Origin: Diadema setosum
Lineage: Eukaryota > Echinodermata > Echinoidea > Diadematoida > Diadematidae
Reading direction: 5' to 3'
DNA: 64,000 bases
Assembly: GCF_964275005.1 (NCBI RefSeq)
Contig: NC_092698.1
Location: 27,275,447 to 27,339,446, forward strand
Positions 22,943 to 34,700 of the stretch are shown here, one piece after another (the first letter of the stretch is position 1; each line of letters opens with the position of its first letter). A program made the translations under genes and the position numbers. The notes beneath the pieces are model-generated. The model was not told the DNA's origin, searched no databases, and was given only the letters and a program-made list of their open reading frames with translations.

Positions 22943-23107
22943 ATGCGCATAAAAGCAGCGTCGATGAAACACTGTAAAATGCAAATAGTTCTGGTCCTGC
23001 TCCCATTTATATGCATGTGCACAAGTATCCCATTATGCGGATATGAAAGGCGTATAATGAAGGTCAACTTTTACACGGGTTGGATTTTTCCTGTAACATT
23101 TGGATAG
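22943..23107 (+). CDS. Possible 54-residue secreted or membrane micropeptide frame, unrecognised
   Basis: An ATG-started frame with a basic N terminus, then a hydrophobic core MQIVLVLLPFICMCTS that resembles a signal peptide, followed by SIPLCGYERR, which holds a dibasic site, and about 16 more residues before TAG. There is no homology I recognise, no splice evidence and no flanking gene. Short frames with hydrophobic runs arise by chance in AT-rich DNA, so this is weak. Confidence 0.13.
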   Translation: MRIKAASMKHCKMQIVLVLLPFICMCTSIPLCGYERRIMKVNFYTGWIFPVTFG

Positions 23108-23711
23108 CTTACATTGCCAATCACTATGATGTTAAATTTACATTACAGTATTTTCTGATTTCTATCGAATTAATCTCTGTGGGAAGTTACCTTTGCTTGG
23201 CTATGTGTGCTTATCTTGACAGCCGGTACAATCTACTTCAAAATGATATTGATTGTTATGTAGATTCGATCGGTGTAGTACCGTTGAGATGTAGTATAAT
23301 TAGTATGTATCGTAGATTGATTGTAATCGTCGAAGTGTCCACACCTTTCTCTAAAACATTTACGCTGTCTGAGATAGCCTATAAAACATTCGTGCCCCAA
23401 ATCATATTTCAGTTGACACTAGTCTTGTAGGCCTACATTTTTTTTTAAATTTTGTTTTGACAAACCAAGTTGATGTCAATAGATGCTGTTAGTCTGATAA
23501 TGGCATCATTCCCACACAAATTTATGCGGATCCCACTGCGCTTCATGCCGCTCATAGAATGAAAAGGTGCGGTGGCGAGTATGTTCATTCTGTTACGCCC
23601 GACTAAAATAAGACGACTTTGTGGTTAGCCAAGACGATAGATTTTAGAGTGCTTTGGCGTTGATGTTGTTGGTTTTTTTTTGTTTTTTTTTTAGTCAAGG
23701 ACATTCGCGGG

Positions 23712-23715
<4 letters not shown>

Positions 23716-23750
<35 letters not shown>

Positions 23751-23757
23751 TGTGTGA
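23716..23757. repeat. (TG)n microsatellite
   Basis: About 20 TG units with one TTTG interruption. Confidence 0.95.
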
Positions 23758-24521
23758 CCAAGTTATGCAGTTTTATTACTTCGTATACAGTTGTATACTA
23801 ATAACAGTTCGAACTACCGTCCATAGGTATCAAAGGGCATTGAATTTGCAAAATAAAGGTGTGTGCAGACCTATTGAGGACCTATCCTTGCGTGACAGTC
23901 TCCACAGATAGCTAGAGCTCTTTGTGGGCAAGCAGCTTTATCCACGATCCCCTTATGTTACGTCGAAGAAATAAGTGCGCGAGAGTCGTGCAGCCTTTAT
24001 AAGGCAAAAGCAATGAGTATCTCCTTGGAAGAAAGACTGGTTTATGTATGCCTCAATGCACGCTTTGTACCTGTGATTACCTGTGTTGTTGCCCAGCGAC
24101 TTCCCTAGCGATTCCCCAATCTACAATCATCTTCTTTCTCTTTTCCTGTTGTTTTCACGGCCTTCGCCACGAAGTGTTAGCAGAGACCATTATTTCGTTT
24201 TAGGTGCTGTCCGTCCGTCCGTCTGTGATCGATTTTGTGGTCTGCGTAACTTAATCACCGGTTTAGGTGTCAAAGTGAAACTTGACATTAAATCATGTTT
24301 GTATGAGTGGTTGAAGATGTGCCTATATCAACCAGTGATAATGGGCGCATGTGCGCAAGATCAAAGGTCAAAGGTCAATGTCAAATTCTTAAAATGTCCC
24401 TATATCCCCTGTATCTCTGTAATGTCTGAATGTATTTCCATGAAACTTATAGTGCATGCATGTATTACTAGATAAAAATCCTCTGGGAAAAGCTTTGGCC
24501 CATGGGGTCAAAGGTCATATG

Positions 24522-24827
24522 CAGAGACTCCAACCCAAAGCACCTTCTGATCTGGAGATTCTCCCGCCTGAAACCCCTAGCAAACGGGAGACTCCAACTT
24601 GATGTGTGCGAAGCGCGAAGTTCCTAGGGTTCTAGATGCTTTCTGATGCTATCTAAGGTTTATTTTTTCAACTATCGACGATAGAAATAAGTAAGAAATC
24701 CTTTCCAACGGGAGACAAAGAGCCAGGGCGGGAGAAATTGAATCTCAAGCGGGAGAACGGGAGATTTTGCAAAAATGGGTTTTCGGCGGGAGATCTCCCG
24801 TCGAAAACGGGAGAGTTGGAGTCTCTG
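24522..24827 (+). mobile_element. 306-bp element with 6-bp target duplication, copy 1
   Basis: Ends CAGAGACTCCAAC / GTTGGAGTCTCTG, flanked directly by CATATG at 24516-24521 and 24828-24833. The interior has several GGGAGA / TCTCCC motifs and 'GCGAAGCGCGAAGTTCC'. Copy 2 (41330-41632) is in the opposite orientation and has its own 6-bp duplication. No coding capacity. Superfamily not assigned; 6-bp duplications are uncommon among named DNA transposon superfamilies. Confidence 0.85.
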
Positions 24828-25292
24828 CATATGAAAATGCTAAAATTTCATTTTCCCCTCCATATCTACTTTATGAAATGACTTAAGGTATCTTCATGAA
24901 ACTTATAGTAGGTCCTACATCGTACTGCATGTATACTGCCAGACGATGGTTCTCTTTGGAAGATTTGGGTCATGGGGTCAAAAGTCAAGGATCAAATGTC
25001 AGGCTAAAATGCTGAAATTACACTATTCAATACTGGAATTACACTACATAATTTTCTCCATACCTTGGAAGTAACTCTATGCATATACGCTTAATTAAAC
25101 GGGAATATAAATGTATTACGTCACAATGATTCTGTGAGGAAAGATTTTGGCTTTAAGTGAAAATGCTAACATTTTACTATTTTTCACGTATTTTCAAAAT
25201 AGATCAAATCATTACCGGGAACAACGGTTTATGTAGATATTACCAGTTAGTGATTTCCAGTATTGGAAGAAAGTTGAGGGTAATGTTACACA

Positions 25293-25600
25293 ATGGCCTG
25301 AATTCACAAAGATGGTTTCGCTCGAAAGCATGGTTTCAAACCTCAGATTTGAAACCATGGTTTGAACCTGCGATTCACAAAGGTGGTTTCGGCAGAAACC
25401 ATGGTTTCTCCGCAGTCTTCTACGTCACGATTTTGAGTCAACTGTTTGGGCGGTCTCTGAAACAGTGGACTCAAATGAAACCGTGTTTTTTTTAGTCCAC
25501 CGTTTATGAATCACAGACTCGAAACTACGGTTTCTAAAAACCATGGTTTCTAGAAACCGTATAAGTTTCATTTGAAACCACCTTTGTGAATTCGGGCCAT
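25293..25600. mobile_element. 308-bp MITE with AAACCATGGTTT motifs
   Basis: ATGGCCTGAATTCACAAAGA at the left is inverted at the right (TTTGTGAATTCGGGCCAT). Inside are repeated palindromic 'AAACCATGGTTT' blocks in both halves. Non-coding. Confidence 0.8.
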
Positions 25601-26235
25601 AGAGGTTGCTTAAAAAAAAGAGAGATAGTACAGGTGCTAGTAGGTGTTGTTGTTGTCAAGGGGCAAGGGTCGAAAGTCGAGTGAAAGTGCTAAAATTCCC
25701 AAATACAGTACTTAATTGCTCTTTGAAACAATATTTGTCATCCAAATGACTTTATTTGGTTCAAGGAATGTATAACCACTCTGCACATTTTCGAAAGGTG
25801 CCACCAAACGTTCAGACATGTCATTTCAATTTCTTGCCAATCACATGTGAAACTGTCGTCTCACATTCCCAAGATATGGACCTATGGGGCGAATAATTCG
25901 AGATGGCGGAGGCATACCCGTCGCCATAGCGACATACCAAGTTTTGTTTTGTTTTTTATCACATTCTCAACTTTGGGGTTTCTACAAACCAGATCGTACT
26001 ATAACGAATCCGCCGTAAGACTTCATAATCACGAATATTCACGTTCGTTAAAATGATGCGACACGCCTCATCCAGCCCTACAACCTACATCCTGCAAATA
26101 ATAATAGCAATAAGGATAATGATAAAATAATGATAATGATGATAGTGATAATGATTGTATTATTATTACTATATATTGTCTCTATCATCACAAGATGTCT
26201 CTTGGAGATCAATATCACGTGAAGTTCCATACTGG

Positions 26236-26565
26236 AACCTTAGACTGCCAGTACTTTTCTGAGGATTCGGGCCGTCCCCAGCAGTGCTGCCTTTTAGAGC
26301 GTTTACAGTCGGTCGGGCACACCCACCTCGTCCAGGTACATTATAACGTCGTAGCTGTTTTGGTGTGGTTCCAAGTGCTCCGACTTCAACAGGGACTAGA
26401 TACCTTCGTTCTCATATTCCACATCAGGCGGCGAAGTTCTCTGGCCGGGTCCTGGTACTTTTCTATCTTTTCCCTCTCCTTCTCGGCTACTCTTCTGTCT
26501 CCCGATACAGTAACATCGATGATTGTGCACGCTTTTCGAGCATTTATTTTTCTACAACGATGATA
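26236..26565 (-). mobile_element. LINE remnant: C-terminal end of reverse transcriptase ORF
   Basis: The minus strand reads IIDVTVSGDRRVAEKEREK then IEKYQDPARELRRLMWNMRTK, then in another frame EVGALGTTPKQLRR, then KAALLGTARILRKVLAV followed by TAA near 26240. This order matches the conserved C-terminal tail of many invertebrate non-LTR retrotransposon polyproteins. At least two frame changes and two in-frame stops (in the VPDRL-stop-TL-stop stretch) break it. The 3' side (26100-26190) ends in AT-rich ATTATT-type simple sequence, as LINE tails do. Clade not assigned. Confidence 0.7.
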
Positions 26566-26811
26566 TCCGTATTCGTAATTCGTAATTCGTAATCATTACG
26601 TGTCCGAAATAAAACCGTCGTCTGGCATGTTATTAAACTAATTTCAGGTTGTAATTTCTGATGCTATCTTAATCTGTTTTTATGCATGCGCAGCTTTAAA
26701 AAAAAATAAGAATAAAAAAAAAAATAACCTTGATATCACTTTTTCTTTTCCAGAATTAGCAGAGACTAACGGAGTCGTCACCACTGTTTGGAGGAGTGTT
26801 CGTCATCGGCA

Positions 26812-28737
26812 ATGGCTGTCATCCAGAATATTACCATGGCAACCTTACTAACACCTCATCCTAATCAAGAGTCGGGTGGTCTTGACCGATATGAGGTAAG
26901 CCATTTCCCAAAACATGATAATGATTGTATACTCGTCAAAATCATGAGCGGAATCTTACATAATACAGTGAGGGGATATGATACTCGCACCTCATTAATA
27001 TTTTGCCCAGCACTGAAGGTACAGTCATGACTATTTTTTGTTATCTATAGTTGTTGGTTTTACTCTGAGTTGATTCTTCGATTCACGTATACATTGGTGT
27101 GTTTAAACAGTGCATGAAGAAATCCAATTACTTTGTGCGATCTCTTCATCTTCATTCCCCTTCCTTTTTTTTCTGTAGATATCGACGTTATTTCCTCTCC
27201 GCTCGCTCCCCATCCTCTCTCTCCTCTCTCCCTCCCTCTCTCTTTCTCTCTCCCTCTCTCTCTCTCTCTTCACTTCAGCAATCTCACCTCTTACCATCGG
27301 TCCTGAAAGGTTCTAAGGGGAAAAGTACACGAATAAATTCGCCGCTTAAAGCGTTAGATATGTTTTAGCCATTACACTTGTGCTAGTATCCCCCCTCAGA
27401 AAAAGAAGAGAGAGAGACACAAACACAGATAGATAGATAGTTATAGATAGATAGATGAATAGAGAGGGGGAGGGAGAGAAAGTAAAATCCAGATTATATC
27501 GATGTCATGAGATGTATAGTAAACTGCATCGTCAAGGGCATCTTGTTAATGCCTTTTTTTTTTTGCTTCATTCCCTTGGTTTCAGTACGTTTAAACAGCA
27601 GCAAAACACAGCAGTTGGCTGCGCATCTCCATACTTGATTGAATGAATGATTCATTGATTGATTGATTGATTCATTCATTCATTCATTCATTCATTCATT
27701 CATTCATATTATTCTTATTTCCAACAAAGAATATCAGTATAAAGAAAAGTAAAAAAAAAAAATGTATATTTTACATACATCGGAATGATATATCATATAA
27801 ACACAATAAATTGAGAAGGCTGTGGATCTATGCTATGCACTATAAGATTATAATGTTGGAAACGTTAAAAATAGAGGGGAAGCTAAAAAAAAAAAACAGA
27901 GCTTGTAATATGCATTCCCCTCAAAACCATTATCAATAAGGTACAAAAATATGTAACCAAATAAAAATTGTAGTTATACAGGGAAACGTGACGGTATAGC
28001 AATGTTCCCCGGGGACCCATGCATGCATGATGTAAAAACAGATCGATTCGAAGCCACAGTCTAAATACGTAAATGATATCGTTCCAACGACTCGTAAAGC
28101 AACAGATTAGTTAATCATATGAACTGATATTCGTCGGACTTCTATGTCTTGATTATGTGACTGTGATGTCACTTGAATATTTGGCTTAGTTCTTTATATT
28201 ACTCTGTGTGTGTGTGTGTGAGGGAGGGGGGGGGGTGTCATGGTTTCAAAAGAGCATTTCCGCAATGGAAACGCACAAGATGACATTGTCATGGACGACG
28301 GGGCTCCACGGTGCAGCTGCTGATACACTGTGAATGGACTATTTTTCGTATGTCTCTTTCAAAGGTTTTCATCGATACGAACTAAATATCATTCCTCCTT
28401 TTTTTCAGAATGATTTCTCACAACAGACATTTAGTTCAGCTGAAAAGAGTCCAAAATAATATTATGATTACGTTAGAACACTGACAACACTATCCTCATC
28501 TAGAGAAAGATGAAAAGGGAATGGTGAAATGATAAAACAGGGCTTGATGAGCGTGGCGCCTAAACAGCTCTCTTTATTACTCTCTCGTTCTCCCTCTCTC
28601 AACTGTATTTTCTTCCATCATGCAGAAAATGCAAAGCAACAAGTTCTAAATGTGCTGGACGAGGGTTGTAAAACGTGTCTGCGTATTGTACATGGAGACA
28701 TTTTTATTGACGTACTGACGACAATGATATGTAGCAA

Positions 28738-28777
<40 letters not shown>

Positions 28778-31700
28778 GCCAGAGTATACGCATAAGTATG
28801 CATGTCCCTCTGTCTGCATAGCTCAACTCTAACCGCAAGAGCTAATTGAACAATAGTGTGTTATCCCTCGGTTGCATCTTCGTTCTGTTTTTTTTTTTTT
28901 TTTTATAAAAATGATTGTAGTGCATGAAATTCGTACTTCATCACTTGATCATTATGCCTCACAGAGACATAGAATAGAAGAAATTTAGGCTGGAGTCAAA
29001 TATCATTATAAGAGGCCTACAACTGTTTTTATGGGAACTGAACAAGCACTTGCTCCCCAACTCAGGGCCCTGCATGGTACCAGCGTCCATTTAACGAGGT
29101 TGTTTTTCCATGCTGGGCTGTGGTTGGAAAACCAGAAGAACTTCACGGCAAAAGCAGATCTCTCTTTAAAAGTTATTTATATATTGTACATACCCACGTC
29201 AACTCTTCCAGTATTACAATACTGCCAACACTAGCGAACATAAAACACGTTTGATCATGAACCCTTTTGTACCAGAAATAGTGAACAGTATGTATAACGC
29301 TATGGAGTTTTTTTTTTTTTTTGTTTTTTTTTTTTGTTTTTTTTTTTTATTTTGGGGTTTTTTTGGGTTTTTTTTTTTTTTTTTTTAGTCAATCGGGACT
29401 CAAAGCACACAAAGGGGGTACGTAGCTCGTTTCCACCGCCCGGTAGAAAGGGTGACAGACCAACGTAGAGGCACTCACGTGTATAATGTATCACCATTTT
29501 ACTATAGTCAACGCTCCTTCAGGCAATACAAATTTTGAGTGTGTAAGACCATCGATATCTCTCCATCAAATCAATATAATGTACAGCAGCATGCATGGTT
29601 GCACATCAAGTACGTTGAGGTATAATTCAGTAAATGAAATTTCGGCGCTGTTTGAAATATCATCCTCTGATGACTTCCAGGGATGTTGACTGATCATAGA
29701 GAAACTTGTCATTGGCATAGGTATTATGGGCTCACCATTATTTTCATGTCAGGTTCCATGCTCGGGGCTCCATGTCGCAACGGAGCACGTTGGTTGGTGC
29801 GATGTACACACCTGGAACCATTGATAAGCACAGTGATTCCTTTTGATTTGAATACACCTGTTGGAGGATATCGATTTTTTGTTTAATTTTAGCCACACAC
29901 ACCAACTTTTGTCTGATCATGGACCCTACCACAGGGTCCATGGTCTGATGCTGACTGATGAGGCCAATGGAAATTAGAAACGGAACAGGCTCGCGGCCCC
30001 ATCACATTAACTCATGAGTATAGAATATCCTGGAGATGATCTATACGCGTACAATTATTATTCTATGCAATCTGTGCATAAAAGTGTAATGAACACAAAT
30101 TCTACGAATAACGAAGAATGTCTATCATTTTCATTTTTGTCTATTTCTCTTTTGTTTGCTGTGGGTTGGAAGATACGAGGGATATATCCTCAACCATTCA
30201 TTCCTCACTTTTTGACATTATTATAGTCACACTCCTGCAGGAGAAGAGGCATGGGATACGTGACGTCACACTGTCACGTGGTTCCATTCAAACAAACATT
30301 ATACGTCAGTCATCGGTACTCCTGATTCCAGCACGGATAACATTTTTGTGCGCGTCTTTAACAGGGGTTTTTGATAGGTCAGATAGTTTGTGTCCTGTTC
30401 TTTTGCCTTTAGTCACAGAACATAATATAGGCATTACAGCATTTGACGTGGGCCTATTGTACTATAAATAATTTGATATTGTGAAGAGTGGTCGATTTAG
30501 ACTGTAAGCATGATTAGTAGTGGTTTGCAGTTCATAAGAAGTGACCATACGTTTCTAGCCAGCGGTCTGTCAATGAAAGAAAAAACAAACAAACAAACAA
30601 AGAGGAAATCCTATCTACAATATTTACCTCAAATTTCAGGGTTGGGGTGTGTCCTCAAATTAAATCAATTACCCATTGTTCATCTCTTCCTACTATTCTC
30701 AAAGCAACAAGAAAACTTGATTCCGTGAATCAGTTACAGAAAAAAAAGGTTATCTGGCAAAGAACATCCTATTCATTCCATTTACCATAGGATTGGCATT
30801 CTCCCTCCCAAACTCAAGAACAGAAAGAGAAATAAGAAAATAGGAAAAGTTAGAAACATTGTCTCGTTAGGACTCAAAAAGAAAAAAAAGTTTCAACAAG
30901 AGTCGAAGCATACAGTGAGCGAACAGTTCGCAATCCAGAGATTTCCAACATAAGGGCCGCTGTGTAACGATTATTGAATGTATTTTGAACCAATAAAGTC
31001 CTAACAATAATGCTTGACAGATCCGTATTTAACTCGCATGGACCTGCCTTGCTGAGCTAAAATTTAACCGGAGAATGCCTAATTATTATCATTGGTGTAT
31101 TGCGTCAACTTGATTAGCCTATATAGCATTTGTGATGACGAAATGTTTGCAAATATTAATTTGTTTTTCCACCGTCATATTACATGTGAATGATGTGTTT
31201 GCTCATTTTAAGTTTATCTTTAAAATTTCCTAAAGTTTGTGACAGCATTGTTCTTTTGGCAAAAATAAAGATGTAAGTGAAGTAACACAAAATGAGAAGT
31301 AATAATGAAACCATATTCTATTGTATTTAGATCTTTCGATGTGATGTAGGGCCTATGTCTCTTGTTCAAACTTATTTAGAGAATGAAAATCTGTATTTTG
31401 CTTCCTGTTTTACTCATGAAGCTCCCCGGGAAAAGGGAATATACACACATAATCTCACAATATCATGTACAAGTTTTCTCTGATGATTATAACTCTGTAT
31501 GATTTTGCTTGCAGGACATCGTACAACCAGGTGAAGAGACGAGACTGCGAATCGTTGCTGCAGGCATCAACTACATCGCCATCGCCATCTCGATGTTCGG
31601 CATGGGATGTGTCATCTCCATCAAGGACTTCTCCCGAAAGGAGATGCACCTTCCCCAGAGTGTCATGATCGGCCTCCTCCTCCAGTACGTCATCCAACCC

Positions 31701-34700
31701 CTGGTCGGCTACCTGCTCGCAGCCGGGCTCGGCATGCAGATCTACGACGCTCTGGCCATGATCATCCTATCTACCTCTCCTGTCTCGCCCTTCTGCGCCG
31801 TGCTGGTCTACTACGGGGACGGGTTCGTGATAGTGGGGTGAGTTATGGGCCTGTTAAAGGGGAAATCCAGTCCAAATATAAGTTAGTCTGATAAGAAAGA
31901 GTAAAATATTATGAGATCAACAGTATGAATTTGATCGAAATCGAATGAAAAATAAGGAAGTTATGGCATTTTGAAGTTTCGTTAGTTTAGGGGGAAACAG
32001 TGCTTGAACAGTCAATGTGAATATGCAGATGCCAAAGTGAGCATGTCATTCCTTCACAACTTATCATACAGTTGCCTACATAAAATGTTGAAATTTCCAG
32101 TTTTTCATTCAAAGGCTCAAATCTTCGTATATCTAACTGATCACTATTCTGAAGTTATTCAACCGGGAATAATGTCATGTTTCAGACTTCAATGGCAAAA
32201 ACATTGAATTTTTACTATTTTTTTTTTTCACGATCAATGAAAAATTGCGAGGGTGTGACGTGGTTAGCTCACTTATTTGCAAATTCATATCCACTGTACA
32301 AGAACTGTTTTGCAGAAATTAGCAAAACTTCAAAATGTCATAATTTCTTTATTTTTCATTTTCAATTTCAGTCAAATTTTTACCGTTGAAGTCGTAAGAT
32401 TTTACTCTTTTTTTTTATCAGACTAACTTATATTTGGACTGGATTTCATCGATTGGTGGTGTTCTAGGGGGTGGGTGCGAGGGGTGTCGATAGTTACGCA
32501 AAGCCTAGAACTAATGATAGTTAGCTGTGGGCTAGGATAGCAGCACGATATTTACCCAATTTCTTCAGCGAATTAGCATCGGCATTAAAGCAGCATAGGT
32601 CAGATCTAACTGCTGCCCAATGTGGCAGTCAAGAAAACCGTGACCTGTACATTTCTGTGGATTTTTTTTTCTCTCTCTCTCTTCATAGCTGTAGCAACTA
32701 TATAGGATACTTTTCAGAGGTGAAAGGGAGCGATAGGGGAGGAGAGCAATGGATTTCCAGGGCTTGTTGTTCACGCACAATAATTCTCATGCGTATATAA
32801 CGGATTATTTGCCCTTGCGTTTTGTCAACTTTCCAAACTTCCGTTGAAAGGGGTGACTCAAACTTGGTATTGCGCTCGCATAAAGAAATAGGTATTATGC
32901 TCTAACAAAGACCTATTCATCAATGCCCATTCACACGAAAAACCTTCCCGATCCCCTTCGATTCACACGCTCATCCATAAATGGACAGCCATGCGAAGCT
33001 TATCAGACTGTCCTTCCCATGCACTAAACACAAATTTCGTGTTTTTCATCTTCTTCTTCTTCCTCATGCATGGATAGCATGGGTTTTGGAAAAACATCTT
33101 CGACACAATAGACGAGAAATAAATGAAAAGATAGTGAAGGTGAAATTTACTGAAACCTTTATAAACTGAAAGTCGGTCAAATCACAGCAGCGACTCAGCG
33201 TCCAAATTAGCCAGATTGAGTTTGGTATGACTGAACACTTTATGAGGAAAGTAAACCCGTTGTACGTTATAAATCATAATTTACGCATCAAGCGTATTGC
33301 GCGATGACTTTAAACGTAATTTTGACGACGATTGTGCATAATTTTATTTTAGCCTTTACCGAGGCACAAAAGTCACCAAATAACTACCATTTTCCTTCAA
33401 TTTTTCTGAAAGAGTCAAGTTTATCACATGAAGTGTAACCGCACGACCTTCCCATTGAGGTAAATCATAAGAAAATCTAACCTTCTCGAGAGACGAAACC
33501 TCAAAATTGATACACTTAACTCGTAGAAGGGATGAGTATAGCACTATACGAATTAGTCGCGTTTCTGGTGATTGAAGAATATCCATTTCATTATCTGGGG
33601 ATGGTAGCATTTGAATTTGCCATGGATTAGTAAACACTGACTTGGCAGGACTCAAACAGAAAAAAAAAGTTTCAACTTGCACTTCAAAAGAATACAATGA
33701 GCTAGCGAGTTTTTTTGTTTGTTTGTTTGTTTTACGCAATCCATAGAGTTCAGAAATTTAGGACCTGTGTATATGAATATGGTGTAGATAAAAAGATTAA
33801 AGCTTAGATTAACCTATATAACATTCGTGATTATGAAATATTAGCATATATCACTTTTTCTCAGTATATTACATGGATGATGTGGTTGCACATGTAATAT
33901 TATCCAAAACTTTCCAAAATTTGAGACAGCAATAGCAATTTAAAAAATAGACGCAAGGGAGGTAACATGAAATGAAAAACTATTCTATATTGTAACTTAA
34001 ACTTTCGATGTGACTGTTTTAGCCATCACAACAGCCCCGGAAAAAAAAAAAAGAATACACACACAACTTCATGATATAATCATTTGGCCGTTAAGACATC
34101 ACAAAACCAATTGAAGAGACCAATTGAAGAGAGGGTTGAATAGAATTATACAAATTAGCCATGTTTCTGAGATCATAGTGAACCATTCTTATCAAAGTAG
34201 AATATATGACATTTTATTTGCCGCAGCGCCTTTAAGTTTTCTTGTGCCTGCATTAATATGAAATCCGCATCGGTTAAATAAAAAAAAAAAAGAAATTAAT
34301 ACAAGAAACATCTTATTTGAAGAGAAAACAGCGCTACAGAATAATATGGCTGACATATTTCATTAAGCGTGTATTGTGGCCATCTGCGATTACTGTAGAT
34401 TGCCATTGTTTATATATCATTTGCAAATCATATTTGTATTATCATTATCGTCATTATCACAACAGGATCGCAATCAACGTTTATTGCCTATCAAGAGAAA
34501 TTTACCTCAAGTGGATACACCTGAATTCGGTGAACGCAGAAATATTGTGAAGTATACACATAAGTGGAGTTTTGAAATAATCAGACCGTCTGTCCAAAAG
34601 TTATGATTTTTTAAAAGTTTTTTTTTTTTTTTTCGTCGTCGCTGGATAAGAAGACTATAATTCGTGACGTCACAGCATAAGTAGAACAACGATATATAAA

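Larger units (their letters stand above)
24205..25730 (+). repeat. Repeat rich in AGGTCA motifs, carrying two inserted elements
   Basis: Starts at a CCGTCCGTCCGTCTGTGATC patch and contains several worn units of ~300 bp with 'GGGGTCAAAGGTCA', 'ATGAAACTTATAGT' and 'GAAAATGCTAAAAT'. It resembles in plan, not in detail, the repeats at 1195 and 9945. It is interrupted by the 306-bp element at 24522 and the MITE at 25293. Confidence 0.55.

Noticed and set aside
24083-24475. 130-residue plus-strand frame
   Set aside because: It runs into the AGGTCA-rich repeat and its (CCGT)n patch; no conserved motif.
26195-26592. 122- and 75-residue plus-strand frames
   Set aside because: Antisense shadow of the LINE reverse-transcriptase remnant.
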